From contig JASHRA010000259.1 in assembly GCA_030038765.1 (NCBI GenBank), positions 1 through 15,886 on the forward strand: DNA of 15,886 bases, given 5' to 3'. This document shows, piece by piece, positions 5,718 through 13,343 of the stretch. Position 1 is the first letter of the stretch, and every line of letters starts with the position of its first letter. The notes under the pieces were generated by a model. The model saw only the letters and a list, made by a program, of their open reading frames with translations, was not told the origin of the DNA and ran no database searches. The DNA comes from Candidatus Dormiibacterota bacterium (GTDB lineage Bacteria > Chloroflexota > Dormibacteria > Aeolococcales > Bog-877). The position numbers and the translations under genes are program-made.

Positions 5718-6899
5718 TCAGGAGGGCGAGGCGGCGCAGAGGTCGATGCGCTTGGCGCTCATCACCTCGTTCGCCGCCTGGACCAGCCGGGAGAGCTTGA
5801 CCTGGCCGGCGGAGACGGCGGTCTCCATGGCCGCCTGGGTCGCCGCGAGCACGGCTCCGGGATCTCCCGAGGAGAACATGACCATGTCCGCTCCCGCCTC
5901 GATCGCCTCCACCGTGGCCTGGGGCACGCCGAGGCCGATGTCGGCGATGGCGCCGGCGCTGAGGGAGTCGGTGAGGATCAGGCCCTGGAAGTGGAGCTGG
6001 TCCACGAGAAGGCCGGTGATCGCGGCCGAGGAGAGGCTGGCCGGCTCGGTGGTGAGGCCGGGGACGGAGGCGTTGGCCACCATCACCGCCGGCAGGCCGT
6101 CCCGCACGGCGGCTTCGAAGGGGAGCAGGCCGGCGCCCTCCAGGGTGGAGTAGGCAGGGGTCGTGGCCGGGCCGTCGTCGGTGTTGCCGCTGGCCCCGCC
6201 CAGGCCCGGGAAGTGCTTGACCACCGGGATCACGCCCGCCGCCTCCAGTCCCTCGGCGAAGGCCAGCCCGTCGGCGGCCGCCACCTGGGGATCGGTGCTG
6301 AATGAGCGCCAGCCGTCGGGATCGCTGGCGTTGGGCCCGTCGCCGCCGTCCACGTCCAGCACCGGGGCCAGGTCCATGGTCACCCCCTGGGCCAGCATCG
6401 CCCGCCCCACCGACTCGGCCAGGGCCCGGATCTGGGTCGCGCTCATGGTCTCCGCCATCTGCCGGGCCCAGGGCATGGAGCCGACCAGGTTGGCCATCCG
6501 CTGCACCCCGCCTCCCTCCTCGTCGGTCATGACGAGGGGCCGGATCCCGCCCGCCGCGCCCGCCTCCAGCGCGGCCAGCTGCTGGCCCAGGTCGGAGGGG
6601 GCCGAGCTGCCGAAGAGCAGGATCCCGCCCGCGCCCGCCTGGACCTCGGCAGCGACGGCGCCGACGTCGGTCTCCTGGGCCGGGACCGCGACCAGCTGCG
6701 CCGTCAGGCGCGCCACCGTCCAGCTGGCCAGGACCGAGCTGTCGCTGCAGGCGGGCGCGGTCGGGGAGACGCTGACCCTGGGCGTGGGGCTGGGGCGGGG
6801 CGGCGGCGTGACCCCGCCGCAGGCGGCCAGGAGCAGCGCCGAGGCGACCCCCAGGGTGGCCGCCAGTGGCCCCCTCGCGGACCATCTGGAACCGGTCAC
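5718..6899 (-). CDS. Glycoside hydrolase family 3 lipoprotein (NagZ-like)
   Basis: 393 aa. The start GTG at 6899 precedes a lipoprotein signal: SRWSARG, a hydrophobic stretch, then LLAAC with lipid-modified C27, followed by a Pro/Ser/Thr-rich linker (about 31-50). The GH3 N-terminal barrel shows TDEEGGGVQR (125-134), DLAPVLDV (176-183), VVKHFPGLG (226-234) and the nucleophile motif ILTDSLSAGAI with D311. Characterised NagZ enzymes use an Asp-x-His acid/base dyad in the loop after KHFPG; here that loop reads GNTDDGPATT with no histidine. The protein is therefore a surface beta-N-acetylhexosaminidase-type or related GH3 enzyme with uncertain acid/base and substrate, perhaps acting on peptidoglycan or other glycans. 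It is divergent from the APC permease gene. Confidence 0.9.
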   Translation of the reverse strand: MTGSRWSARGPLAATLGVASALLLAACGGVTPPPRPSPTPRVSVSPTAPACSDSSVLASWTVARLTAQLVAVPAQETDVGAVAAEVQAGAGGILLFGSSAPSDLGQQLAALEAGAAGGIRPLVMTDEEGGGVQRMANLVGSMPWARQMAETMSATQIRALAESVGRAMLAQGVTMDLAPVLDVDGGDGPNASDPDGWRSFSTDPQVAAADGLAFAEGLEAAGVIPVVKHFPGLGGASGNTDDGPATTPAYSTLEGAGLLPFEAAVRDGLPAVMVANASVPGLTTEPASLSSAAITGLLVDQLHFQGLILTDSLSAGAIADIGLGVPQATVEAIEAGADMVMFSSGDPGAVLAATQAAMETAVSAGQVKLSRLVQAANEVMSAKRIDLCAASPS

Positions 6900-7034
6900 G
6901 GCCGGAGCATAGCCCCGCCACGGGCCGGCGGCGGTGACTAGGATGACCCTATAGGCCCCTTCGGGGCCGCCGCCCGCTCCGGCCGCGGGGAGCTGCCGCT
7001 GGCGGGCGCGCCGAGGTCGAGGGGAGGCGTGCGC

Positions 7035-8504
7035 ATGACCGCGATCGCGACCGAGAGGGGAGGCGAGCAGCCGGGGCTGAGGCGGGGCGCGATCGGCCTC
7101 CGCGAGGTCCTCTTCCAGAGCGTCACCGACATGGCCCCGGGGGCGGCCATCGCCGCCTCCATCCCGGCCGGGGTGGCCTTCGCCGGCGGCGCCCTGCCCC
7201 TGGCCGTGATCGTGGCCCTGGTGGCCTGCCTGCTCTGCGCCTCCTGCGTCGGCGAGATGGCCCGCGAGCTGCCCTCGGCCGGCTCCATGGGCACCTACAC
7301 CGCCCGCGGCCTGCACCCCGCCGTCGGCTTCCTCGTCAACTGGGGCTACGTCGCCGTCGGCGCCCTCATCCCGCCCCTGGTCCTGCTCCAGCTGGGCTAC
7401 ACCGTGGCCACCACCGTCAACGCCTACGACAGCGGCTTCTCCACCAACCTCTGGTGGCTCTTCACCATCGCCGGCGCCCTCATCGTGCTCGCCGCCGGCT
7501 ACTTCGGCATCCGCACCTCGGCCCGGCTGGGGACCATCCTCGGCGCCTTCGAGATCCTGGTCTTCGTCATCCTGGCCATCTTCTTCGTGGTCAAGGCGGG
7601 CGGGGCCAACAGCCTCAGCGTCTTCACCACCCAGTACACCCCGGCCGGCTACAAGGGGCTGACCGGCGTCATCGCCGGCTCCGTCTACACCGTGCTCGCC
7701 TTCGGTGGCTTCGAGGGCGCCGCGCCCCTGGCCGAGGAGGCCCGGGACCCGCGCCGGACCATCCGCCGGGCCGTCCTGGGCGCCACCCTGGGGATCGGGA
7801 TCATCTACGTCTTCACCACCTACGCCGCCGACGTCGCCTTCGGCCCGGCGAGCTTCACCCACTTCAGCAGCGCCGGCGCCGCCTCCTGGGAGGGCATCGC
7901 CCGCTCCTCCTACGGCGTCTTCTGGTTCTTCGTCTTCCTGGCGATCGTGAACTCGACCATCGCCAACTCGAACGCCGGGGTCAACGTCTCCACCAGGACC
8001 GCCTTCGCCATGGGGCGGATCCGGGCCTTCCCCAGCCTCTTCGCCACCCTCCACCCGCGCTACCGCTCCCCCCACCTGGGCCTGGTGGTGGCCACCATCG
8101 TCACCATCGCGGTGGCGCTGGGCCTGGGCCTGCACTTCGACCCCTACGTCGCCTTCGCCATGGTGGGGACCGGCATCGTGATCATCCTGGCGGCCATCTA
8201 CATCCTGGTCGACGCCGCCTGCATCGGCTACTTCCTCAGGGTCCGGGAGCGCTTCAACCCCTGGCTCCACCTGCTGGTCCCGGTGCTGGGGATAATCGCC
8301 TTCATCCCGGCCTGGTTCAGCGCCGCCGGCATCCCCGTCTTCTCCTTCATCTCGGCGCTGCCGCCGCCCTACTCCTACATGGGGCCGGCGGTGGGGATAT
8401 GGATCCTGCTGGGGGCCGCCTACATGGTCTACCTCTACCGCACCAGCCCGGACCGGGTCACGGCCGTGGGCCTGGTCCACCTGGACGAGGAGCCCTCGGC
8501 GTGA
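7035..8504 (+). CDS. APC-family amino acid/amine permease
   Basis: 489 aa inner-membrane secondary transporter. GGGGAGG (7021-7027) lies 7 nt before the ATG at 7035 and 1 nt before the GTG at 7029, so the ATG is the start. Features of the APC superfamily are visible. The first membrane segment has an unwound SVTDMAPGAAI (29-39). SAGSMGTYTARGL (81-93) follows, then a TM6-like FGGFEGAAPLAEEARDPRRTI (positions 223-243) with the usual acidic cluster and R-R-x-I. About twelve hydrophobic segments extend to about residue 468. The substrate cannot be read from sequence. It overlaps the acetamidase gene by 4 bp (GTGA), so the two are translationally coupled and the substrate may be an amide, amine or amino acid feeding that enzyme. 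Confidence 0.93.
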   Translation: MTAIATERGGEQPGLRRGAIGLREVLFQSVTDMAPGAAIAASIPAGVAFAGGALPLAVIVALVACLLCASCVGEMARELPSAGSMGTYTARGLHPAVGFLVNWGYVAVGALIPPLVLLQLGYTVATTVNAYDSGFSTNLWWLFTIAGALIVLAAGYFGIRTSARLGTILGAFEILVFVILAIFFVVKAGGANSLSVFTTQYTPAGYKGLTGVIAGSVYTVLAFGGFEGAAPLAEEARDPRRTIRRAVLGATLGIGIIYVFTTYAADVAFGPASFTHFSSAGAASWEGIARSSYGVFWFFVFLAIVNSTIANSNAGVNVSTRTAFAMGRIRAFPSLFATLHPRYRSPHLGLVVATIVTIAVALGLGLHFDPYVAFAMVGTGIVIILAAIYILVDAACIGYFLRVRERFNPWLHLLVPVLGIIAFIPAWFSAAGIPVFSFISALPPPYSYMGPAVGIWILLGAAYMVYLYRTSPDRVTAVGLVHLDEEPSA

Positions 8505-9514
8505 GCGACCCCGAGGTGCTCCGGATCACGCCCGACCCGAGCCGCTACGCCTGGACCTTCGGGGGCGTGGCGCCCCTGCAGCGGGTCCGGCCCGGGACCA
8601 TCCTCGAGCTCTTCACCGAGGACTGCTTCGCGGGCCGGGTGAAGAGCGAGCGCGACCTCGTCTCCGAGGTCTGCCAGTTCCCCTTCCTCAACCCCCAGAC
8701 GGGGCCCTTCTACCTGGAGGGCGCCGAGCCCGGCGACACCGTGGCGCTGCACTTCGTCTCCATCGAGCCGGCCCGGGACTGGGCCGCCTCGACCACGGTC
8801 CCGCTCTTCGGCGCCCTCACCGCCACCCACCTGACCGCCCTCCTGCACGAGCCGCTGCCGGAATTGATCTGGATCTGGGAGCTCGACCGGCAGCGCCGCC
8901 TCTGCCGCTTCCACGCCCACCAGGGGGACTTCACCGCGGAGCTGCCCATGGAGCCCATGCACGGGACCGTCGGCGTGGCCCCGGCGAACCTCGAGGTGCG
9001 CTCGGCGCTGGTGCCGGACGCCTTCGGGGGCAACATGGACACGCCGGAGATGCGGGCCGGGGTCACCTGCTACCTCGGGGTCAACGTCGAGGGCGCCCTC
9101 TTCTCGCTCGGCGACGGCCACGCCCGCCAGGGCGAGGGCGAGACCTGCGGCGTGGCCGTGGAGTGCGCCATGAACACGGTGGTGGCGGTGGAGCTGATCA
9201 AGGGCAGGAGCTGCCCCTGGCCCCGCCTCGAGACCGACGACTACCTCATCTCGACGGGCTCGGTGCGCCCCCTGGAGGACGCCTTCCGCATCGCCCAGGC
9301 GGACCTCGTCAGCTGGCTGGGGCAGGACTACGGGTTGGAGACGATGGACGCCTACCAGCTGGTGAGCCAGGGGGTGCTGTCCCCCCTGGCCAACGTCTGC
9401 GACACCAACTACACCTCGGTGGCCAAGTTCGCCAAGCGCTACCTGCCCGCCGGCGAGCCGATGCAAGGTGCCCACCGGCGGCTGCGCCAGCTGGCGGCGG
9501 GGTACCGAGGCTAG
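8501..9514 (+). CDS. Acetamidase/formamidase family amidohydrolase
   Basis: 337 aa member of the FmdA/AmdA family (cytoplasmic hydrolases that release ammonia from short amides such as formamide or acetamide). The GTG start at 8501 overlaps the permease stop in GTGA and has GAGGAG 8 nt upstream. Family motifs are clear: PMHGTVGVAP (152-161), GGNMDTPEM (176-184), the metal-site region LGDGHARQGEGE (203-214) and ECAMNTVVAVELIKG (221-235), followed by DYLISTG. The length fits the family's short form. Coupling to an APC permease suggests an uptake-plus-hydrolysis unit for nitrogen. The true substrate is not determinable: the family contains many members of unknown specificity. Confidence 0.93.
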   Translation: MSDPEVLRITPDPSRYAWTFGGVAPLQRVRPGTILELFTEDCFAGRVKSERDLVSEVCQFPFLNPQTGPFYLEGAEPGDTVALHFVSIEPARDWAASTTVPLFGALTATHLTALLHEPLPELIWIWELDRQRRLCRFHAHQGDFTAELPMEPMHGTVGVAPANLEVRSALVPDAFGGNMDTPEMRAGVTCYLGVNVEGALFSLGDGHARQGEGETCGVAVECAMNTVVAVELIKGRSCPWPRLETDDYLISTGSVRPLEDAFRIAQADLVSWLGQDYGLETMDAYQLVSQGVLSPLANVCDTNYTSVAKFAKRYLPAGEPMQGAHRRLRQLAAGYRG

Positions 9515-9558
9515 GCGGAAGCCCCTCCCGGCCCGCGCCCAGCTGCGACCATCTCCGG

Positions 9559-10038
9559 GTGACCACCGGGGACGGGCTGCAAGCGCTCCTGGACCGCTCC
9601 TGGGCGGCGGCCGGGGCCGCCGCCAGGGGCTCCTGGCCCGAGGCCCAGCGGATGTCCGCCGCCGAGGCCCTGGCCTTCCTCTCCGGCCAGCGCTACTGCG
9701 CCATCGCCACCGTCTCCCCGGGCGGCGATCCCCAGCTCGTGCCCGGCTCCTTCGTCTGCGCCGAGGACGGCACCTTCTGGCTCCCGGCCGTGGCCGGCAC
9801 GGCCCGGGCCCGGTCCCTGCGCCGTCACCCGCGGCTGGCGCTGCTGGTGGGCCAGGGGGTCGACGCGGGGCACCGCCTGGTGCTGGCCCAGGGCGCGGCC
9901 GAGGTGGTGGCCCCGGCTGACCTGCCGGCCCGGGTGGCGGAGCTGGCCCGGGCCAAGCTGGGCGGGCTCGGCTGGGCATCGCAGTGGCTGCTGATGCGCC
10001 CGGACCGGATGCTCACCTACGCCGGCCGGCCCGGCTGA
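9559..10038 (+). CDS. Pyridoxamine 5'-phosphate oxidase-like split-barrel flavoprotein
   Basis: 159 aa if started at GTG 9559; an in-frame ATG at 9652 (MSAAEALAFL) would give a 128-aa protein beginning where the core domain begins. No good Shine-Dalgarno supports either. The core follows the FMN/F420 split-barrel pattern: ALAFLSGQRYCAIATVSPGG, then PQLVPGSFVCAEDGTFWL, then ARARSLRRHPRLALLVGQG. A C-terminal WASQWLLMRPDRMLTY is typical of pdxH-like proteins. These bind flavin (FMN or F420) or heme and act on varied small molecules. There is no reason to call it true PdxH. It is 44 bp downstream of the acetamidase gene on the same strand, so it may be co-transcribed. Confidence 0.82.
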   Translation: MTTGDGLQALLDRSWAAAGAAARGSWPEAQRMSAAEALAFLSGQRYCAIATVSPGGDPQLVPGSFVCAEDGTFWLPAVAGTARARSLRRHPRLALLVGQGVDAGHRLVLAQGAAEVVAPADLPARVAELARAKLGGLGWASQWLLMRPDRMLTYAGRPG

Positions 10039-10053
10039 GGCGGGGATCAGTCC

Positions 10054-10070
10054 CTCCGCTCGCGACGGAG
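10054..10070. terminator. Small hairpin between convergent genes
   Basis: CTCCG, loop CTCGCGA, CGGAG, in the 95-bp gap between two convergent genes. A 5-bp stem without a T-tract; weak support as a terminator for either strand. Confidence 0.25.
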
Positions 10071-10133
10071 CCAGCAGCTCGCACGACGATGCAACGCTCC
10101 GAGTTACTTGAGGGCGCGGCGAGATGCGGGGTC

Positions 10134-11198
10134 TCAGTCGGGGACGCGGAAGCGGCCCAGCCGTCCTGACCGGCGCAGCCTCAGGGCCTCGACGAGGAAG
10201 GCGGCGGCGGAGCTGAGCGCTTCCTCGGCGTCGTCGGCGCCGGGGAGCGGCCGGGAGAGGTGGGAGACCTCGCCCTGCCGGCGCCGCAGCCCGGCCGGGG
10301 AGCGCAGCGCCTCCGGCCCTCCTTCGCCGCCGAACTGCGCCTCGGCGGCCTCCAGCAGCGCCGGCTCGCCGCCCTCCTGGGTCGGACTCAGTCCCTGGAG
10401 CGCCAGCAGCGCGGCACACGCCTTGAGCGTCGCCTCGGAGGCCAGCTGGCGGGCCGACGCGGGGTCCTCGGCACGCAGCACCTGGGCCGAGTGCAGGTGC
10501 CGACCAGCCGCCTCCAGGAGCTCGTCGCTGAGCCCTGGCGCGGGCTCGCCCGCCTCCAGTGCGCCCCGCAGGAGGAGTGCCTCCACCACCGCCCGCCCCG
10601 GTGCCCAGGTCCAGGGGACGGGCTCCTCCAGCAGCGAGAGATGGGGCCCCTCGCGGACGCGGCGCACGAGCCCCTCCCGGACCTCGCCCCACTCCTCCTC
10701 GGTGCGGACCTCGACCCGGACCGGATAGCCCAACTGGCTGCCCGCCCGCGCCGTCGCCGCGGCGAGCCGGGAGCGATCCGGCCGGCCCACCACCAGGAGC
10801 TCAAGCTCCTCGGCGTCCGCTGCCTCCTGGCCTCGGTAGGCGGCCACCCAGGCCCCGTGGAGGTAGAGCCGCCGCACCCTGGCCACGGGGCCCAGCTCCC
10901 GGGCCAGCACCGCCGGCGGCCCATACGTCGCCAGCACCAGCTCGCGGAGGGGGTTGTAGAGCGGGTTGGACGGGTCGGCACGGACCAGCCTCGTGTTGCC
11001 CAGGCGCCGACTGGCAACCATGCGGGCGCGCTCTGCCCGCCCCAGCTCCCGGAGGGCGGTGGGGAGCGAGGTGCCAGCGCGCTGGGCCAGGGCGGTGACG
11101 GACAGCTCCACACCAGGCCTGGCCAAGAGCAGGGCCAGCAGCCTGCCCTGCGTCTCGGAGCGCAGCAGCGGTGCCAGTACCGGAACTGGAACTTTCGT
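10134..11198 (-). CDS. HTH + nucleotidyltransferase (MNT) + HEPN-like single-chain protein; start uncertain
   Basis: Three parts are visible. The N-terminus has a winged-helix pattern (LAPLLRSETQGRLLALLL, then LSVTALAQRAGTSLPTALREL, then SRRLGNTRLVRAD). A minimal nucleotidyltransferase-like domain follows from LYLHGAWVAAYRG to LELLVVGRPDR. The C-terminus is helical and HEPN-like: HLHSAQVLRAEDPASARQLA, KACAALLALQGL and RQGEVSH, which fits the HEPN R-x4-6-H pattern. MNT and HEPN are usually separate toxin-antitoxin genes; here they are one chain. The usual GS and D-x-D of the transferase read GA and E-L-E. The only standard start in frame is a TTG at 11126, but this cuts off the first helix of the HTH. 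The frame stays open upstream, and I place the start provisionally at an ACG (11198), 7 nt after a good -10 box, giving 354 aa. Confidence 0.75.
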   Translation of the reverse strand, partial: TKVPVPVLAPLLRSETQGRLLALLLARPGVELSVTALAQRAGTSLPTALRELGRAERARMVASRRLGNTRLVRADPSNPLYNPLRELVLATYGPPAVLARELGPVARVRRLYLHGAWVAAYRGQEAADAEELELLVVGRPDRSRLAAATARAGSQLGYPVRVEVRTEEEWGEVREGLVRRVREGPHLSLLEEPVPWTWAPGRAVVEALLLRGALEAGEPAPGLSDELLEAAGRHLHSAQVLRAEDPASARQLASEATLKACAALLALQGLSPTQEGGEPALLEAAEAQFGGEGGPEALRSPAGLRRRQGEVSHLSRPLPGADDAEEALSSAAAFLVEALRLRRSGRLGRFRVPD

Positions 11199-11236
11199 GA
11201 TACGTATTCTAACTACCGTTTTACGAAAATTGTGAA
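11193..11236 (-). promoter_or_regulatory. Promoter inside a 12-bp inverted repeat, probable autoregulatory operator
   Basis: On the plus strand TTTCGTGATACG (11193-11204) and CGTTTTACGAAA (11217-11228) are inverted copies matching at 10 of 12 positions, separated by 12 bp. Each arm also contains its own CGT-N3-ACG dyad, with centres 21 bp apart (two helical turns). On the minus strand the spacer holds TAGAAT (11211-11206), a 5/6 match to a -10 box, and TTCACA (11236-11231) lies 19 nt upstream as a possible -35. A dimeric HTH protein bound here would cover the promoter of the downstream HTH gene. This is the most AT-rich stretch I notice in the window. Confidence 0.6.
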
Positions 11237-11601
11237 GCGCTGAGATATCAGGGGCCCAGAGACGGCGGCCGGGGCTTAGCCAGGGACGGGCCAGGAGGCC
11301 TTTGGGCGGGGTGGCGAACTACCCGGGGTCCCGGACCCTGTCGCCAGACCGGGCTCCGGCCGAGCCCGGCGGCGTTCCCGGACACGTGGCCCGCCTGGGT
11401 CCGCCGGAGAGCCTTGAGGAGGACGGCCGCCAGCGTCGCGGCCTGCCCAAACCTCTCTAGTGCGACTCGGAGCGGAGCCGTCGGTGGGGGGTCTCTGGTG
11501 TCACCTCGGGCCGGCGTCCGTCGTGCGCCGACATCGGCGCTGCTCCCGCGGCGCCCGGCGGGGAGCCGGTGTCGGGGTCGTCCCGCGAAGGAATCTGCGG
11601 G
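11237..11601. other. Intergenic stretch without a recognisable gene
   Basis: Lies between the stop of the ABC permease and the promoter of the HTH-MNT-HEPN gene. Short open frames exist on both strands but none shows family motifs, an RBS or protein-like composition. One perfect hairpin is present: CCGGGCTC (11349-11356), loop CGGCC, GAGCCCGG (11362-11369), without a T-tract. It may serve as a 3' end for the exporter transcript. I see nothing else. Confidence 0.5.
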
Positions 11602-12378
11602 TCACTCCCACCGGAAGAGGCGGACCGAGGCGTACGCGAAGACCACCGTGTACCCGGCGAGTGCGATCAGAGTGGTCACCGGCGGGACGTGGTTGAAGAC
11701 GGAGTAGAGCAGTGCCCTCGCCGCGGCCCCGCTCGGGGAGTACCACATCACTTCCCGGAGCGGTCCGACCACCTGGACCGGCTGGACCCAGAGCCCGGAG
11801 AGGAAGAGGAGGAGGAAGAAGACCACCCCGGCGACGGCGCTCGCCAGCGCCTGCGTCGGGATCAGCGCCACCAGGAGCAGTCCCAGGGAGAAGATCTCAG
11901 CGACGGCCAAGGCCGCGGAGACGACGAAGATCGGGACGTCCAGGTGGAGGGGCGCTCCGAAGATGGTGCTGCCGCCCACCAGCAGGACGACCACGGCGAT
12001 CACCGCCAGCCCCAGGTCGATCACCATCTGCACCCCGAGCAGCCGCCAGGGCGAGACCGGCGTCGTGGAGACGCGCCGCAGCCACCCGATCTCGCGGTCC
12101 CGGACCAGCGTGTTGGGAAGCGAGATGGAGATGGCGATCAGGGCGATGACCATGAGGGTCGGGATGTACAGGTCGATCACCGAGAGACCGCTGTGGGCGA
12201 CATTCCCACTGACCTTGCCGCTGATGAAGCCGAACACCCAGAGGAGCACGAGCGGGAGCCCCAGGCCCAGCAGGACCGCGTAGGGCTCCCGCAGGGTCAG
12301 CCTGGCCTGCACCCGGAGCAGGGTGGCGAATGCTCCCCTGTGGCGGTGCCCGCGGGAATGCGTCGCCTGCCGTCTCAA
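11602..12378 (-). CDS. ABC-2 type exporter permease
   Basis: 258 aa membrane subunit of an export ABC transporter of the DrrB/ABC-2 kind. It starts at a TTG (12378) that overlaps the ATPase stop in TTGA; no in-frame ATG or GTG exists near the expected N-terminus, so coupling supports the TTG. About six hydrophobic segments are visible: PYAVLLGLGLPLVLLWVFGF, LYIPTLMVIALIAISISL, VIDLGLAVIAVVVLLVGG, the LALAVAEIFSLGLLLVALI region, VAGVVFFLLLFLSGLW, and the C-terminal TLIALAGYTVVFAYASV. The loop LVRDREIGWLRRVSTTPVSPW is the usual ABC-2 cytosolic coupling region. The cargo is unknown; relatives export antibiotics, lipids or polysaccharide precursors. Confidence 0.9.
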   Translation of the reverse strand: MRRQATHSRGHRHRGAFATLLRVQARLTLREPYAVLLGLGLPLVLLWVFGFISGKVSGNVAHSGLSVIDLYIPTLMVIALIAISISLPNTLVRDREIGWLRRVSTTPVSPWRLLGVQMVIDLGLAVIAVVVLLVGGSTIFGAPLHLDVPIFVVSAALAVAEIFSLGLLLVALIPTQALASAVAGVVFFLLLFLSGLWVQPVQVVGPLREVMWYSPSGAAARALLYSVFNHVPPVTTLIALAGYTVVFAYASVRLFRWE

Positions 12379-13343
12379 TGCGGCACCCTCCCGATCCCCG
12401 GTGGGGGCTCCGTCCGGGTCAGCTTGATGAAGGCGTCGTCGAGACTCCCCCGCCGCGCCTCCAGCTCGGAGAGCTGCACGCCCGCGGCGCTGAGGGTGGC
12501 GATCAGGGTCCCCGCCAGGTCACCGGAGCCGGTGACCGTGACGTAGCGGTCCTTGTGGCTGACGGTCTCGACCCCGGGAACGGCCAGCAGGGTGGCGTCG
12601 CTGACCGTCGGTGTGGGCGCGAAGGTCACCCGGCTGACGCTGGCCGCCAGCGCGATCGACTCCGGGGTGTCGAGCGCGACTAGGCGGCCCTGGTTGATCA
12701 GGGCCAGTCGGTCGCAGAGGACCTCGGCCTCGTCCATGTAGTGGGTGACCAGGACCACCGTCACCCCCTGGCCCTTGATGCTCTCGATGACCGCCCAGGT
12801 CTCCCGGCGGGCCTCGGGGTCCAGCCCCGTGGTCAGCTCGTCGAGGATGGCGATCCTGGGGTTGCCCACCAGGGCCAGCGCGATCGACAGGCGCTGCTTC
12901 TGGCCCCCCGAGAGGGCCTTGAACGGGGTCCTGGTGAGGTCACCGATGGCCAGGGAGTCCAGCAGCTCACGGGGATCGAGCGGGCTCTCGTAGAAGGAGG
13001 CGAAGAGCTCGAGCGCCTCGCCCACCCTGAGCCGGGGTGGCAGCGCGCTCTCCTGGAGCTGGACGCCGAGGAACTCCCTGACGCGGGCTCTTTCACGTTG
13101 GGGGGAGAGGCCGCTGACCAGGACCCGGCCGGCGTCGGGCACGCGGAGCCCGGAGATGCACTCGACCGTGGTGGTCTTGCCCGCTCCGTTGGGGCCGATG
13201 ACTCCGAAAATCTCGCCCCGGCGGATGGAGAAGGAGACGTCGTCGACGACGCGGCGACCTCGGTACTGCTTGACCAGGTGGCTCACGCTGATGACGGCGT
13301 CGTCGTGCGCCTGGGCCGGGTGGGTGACCTGCGCGGCCGTCAT
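12375..13343 (-). CDS. ABC exporter ATP-binding protein (DrrA-like)
   Basis: 322 aa from ATG at 13343. Full nucleotide-binding domain: Walker A GPNGAGKT (50-57, K56), Q-loop near LGVQLQESA (92-100), signature LSGGQ (144-148), Walker B AILDE (165-169) with the catalytic E169, D-loop GLDPEA, and H-loop H201. The C-terminal extension ending ELEARRGSLDDAFIKLT is the pattern of DrrA-type drug-exporter ATPases. No clear Shine-Dalgarno precedes the ATG. The gene pairs with the ABC-2 permease by a 4-bp overlap. It is transcribed divergently from trpE, with about 260 bp between its start and the trpE promoter. Confidence 0.94.
   Translation of the reverse strand: MTAAQVTHPAQAHDDAVISVSHLVKQYRGRRVVDDVSFSIRRGEIFGVIGPNGAGKTTTVECISGLRVPDAGRVLVSGLSPQRERARVREFLGVQLQESALPPRLRVGEALELFASFYESPLDPRELLDSLAIGDLTRTPFKALSGGQKQRLSIALALVGNPRIAILDELTTGLDPEARRETWAVIESIKGQGVTVVLVTHYMDEAEVLCDRLALINQGRLVALDTPESIALAASVSRVTFAPTPTVSDATLLAVPGVETVSHKDRYVTVTGSGDLAGTLIATLSAAGVQLSELEARRGSLDDAFIKLTRTEPPPGIGRVPH

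Noticed and set aside
5718..8480. 920-aa minus-strand frame extending the GH3 gene across the permease
   Set aside because: Only the last 393 residues are protein-like, beginning with a lipoprotein signal at GTG 6899; the rest is Asp/Gly/His-rich antisense of the permease.
8435..9979. 514-aa minus-strand frame opposite the acetamidase
   Set aside because: Shadow of the conserved FmdA-family gene; composition is Pro/Arg/Gly-rich and motif-free.
11414..11707. 97-aa plus-strand frame downstream of the ABC permease
   Set aside because: No RBS or motif, Arg/Ser-rich, and it overlaps the conserved permease C-terminus.
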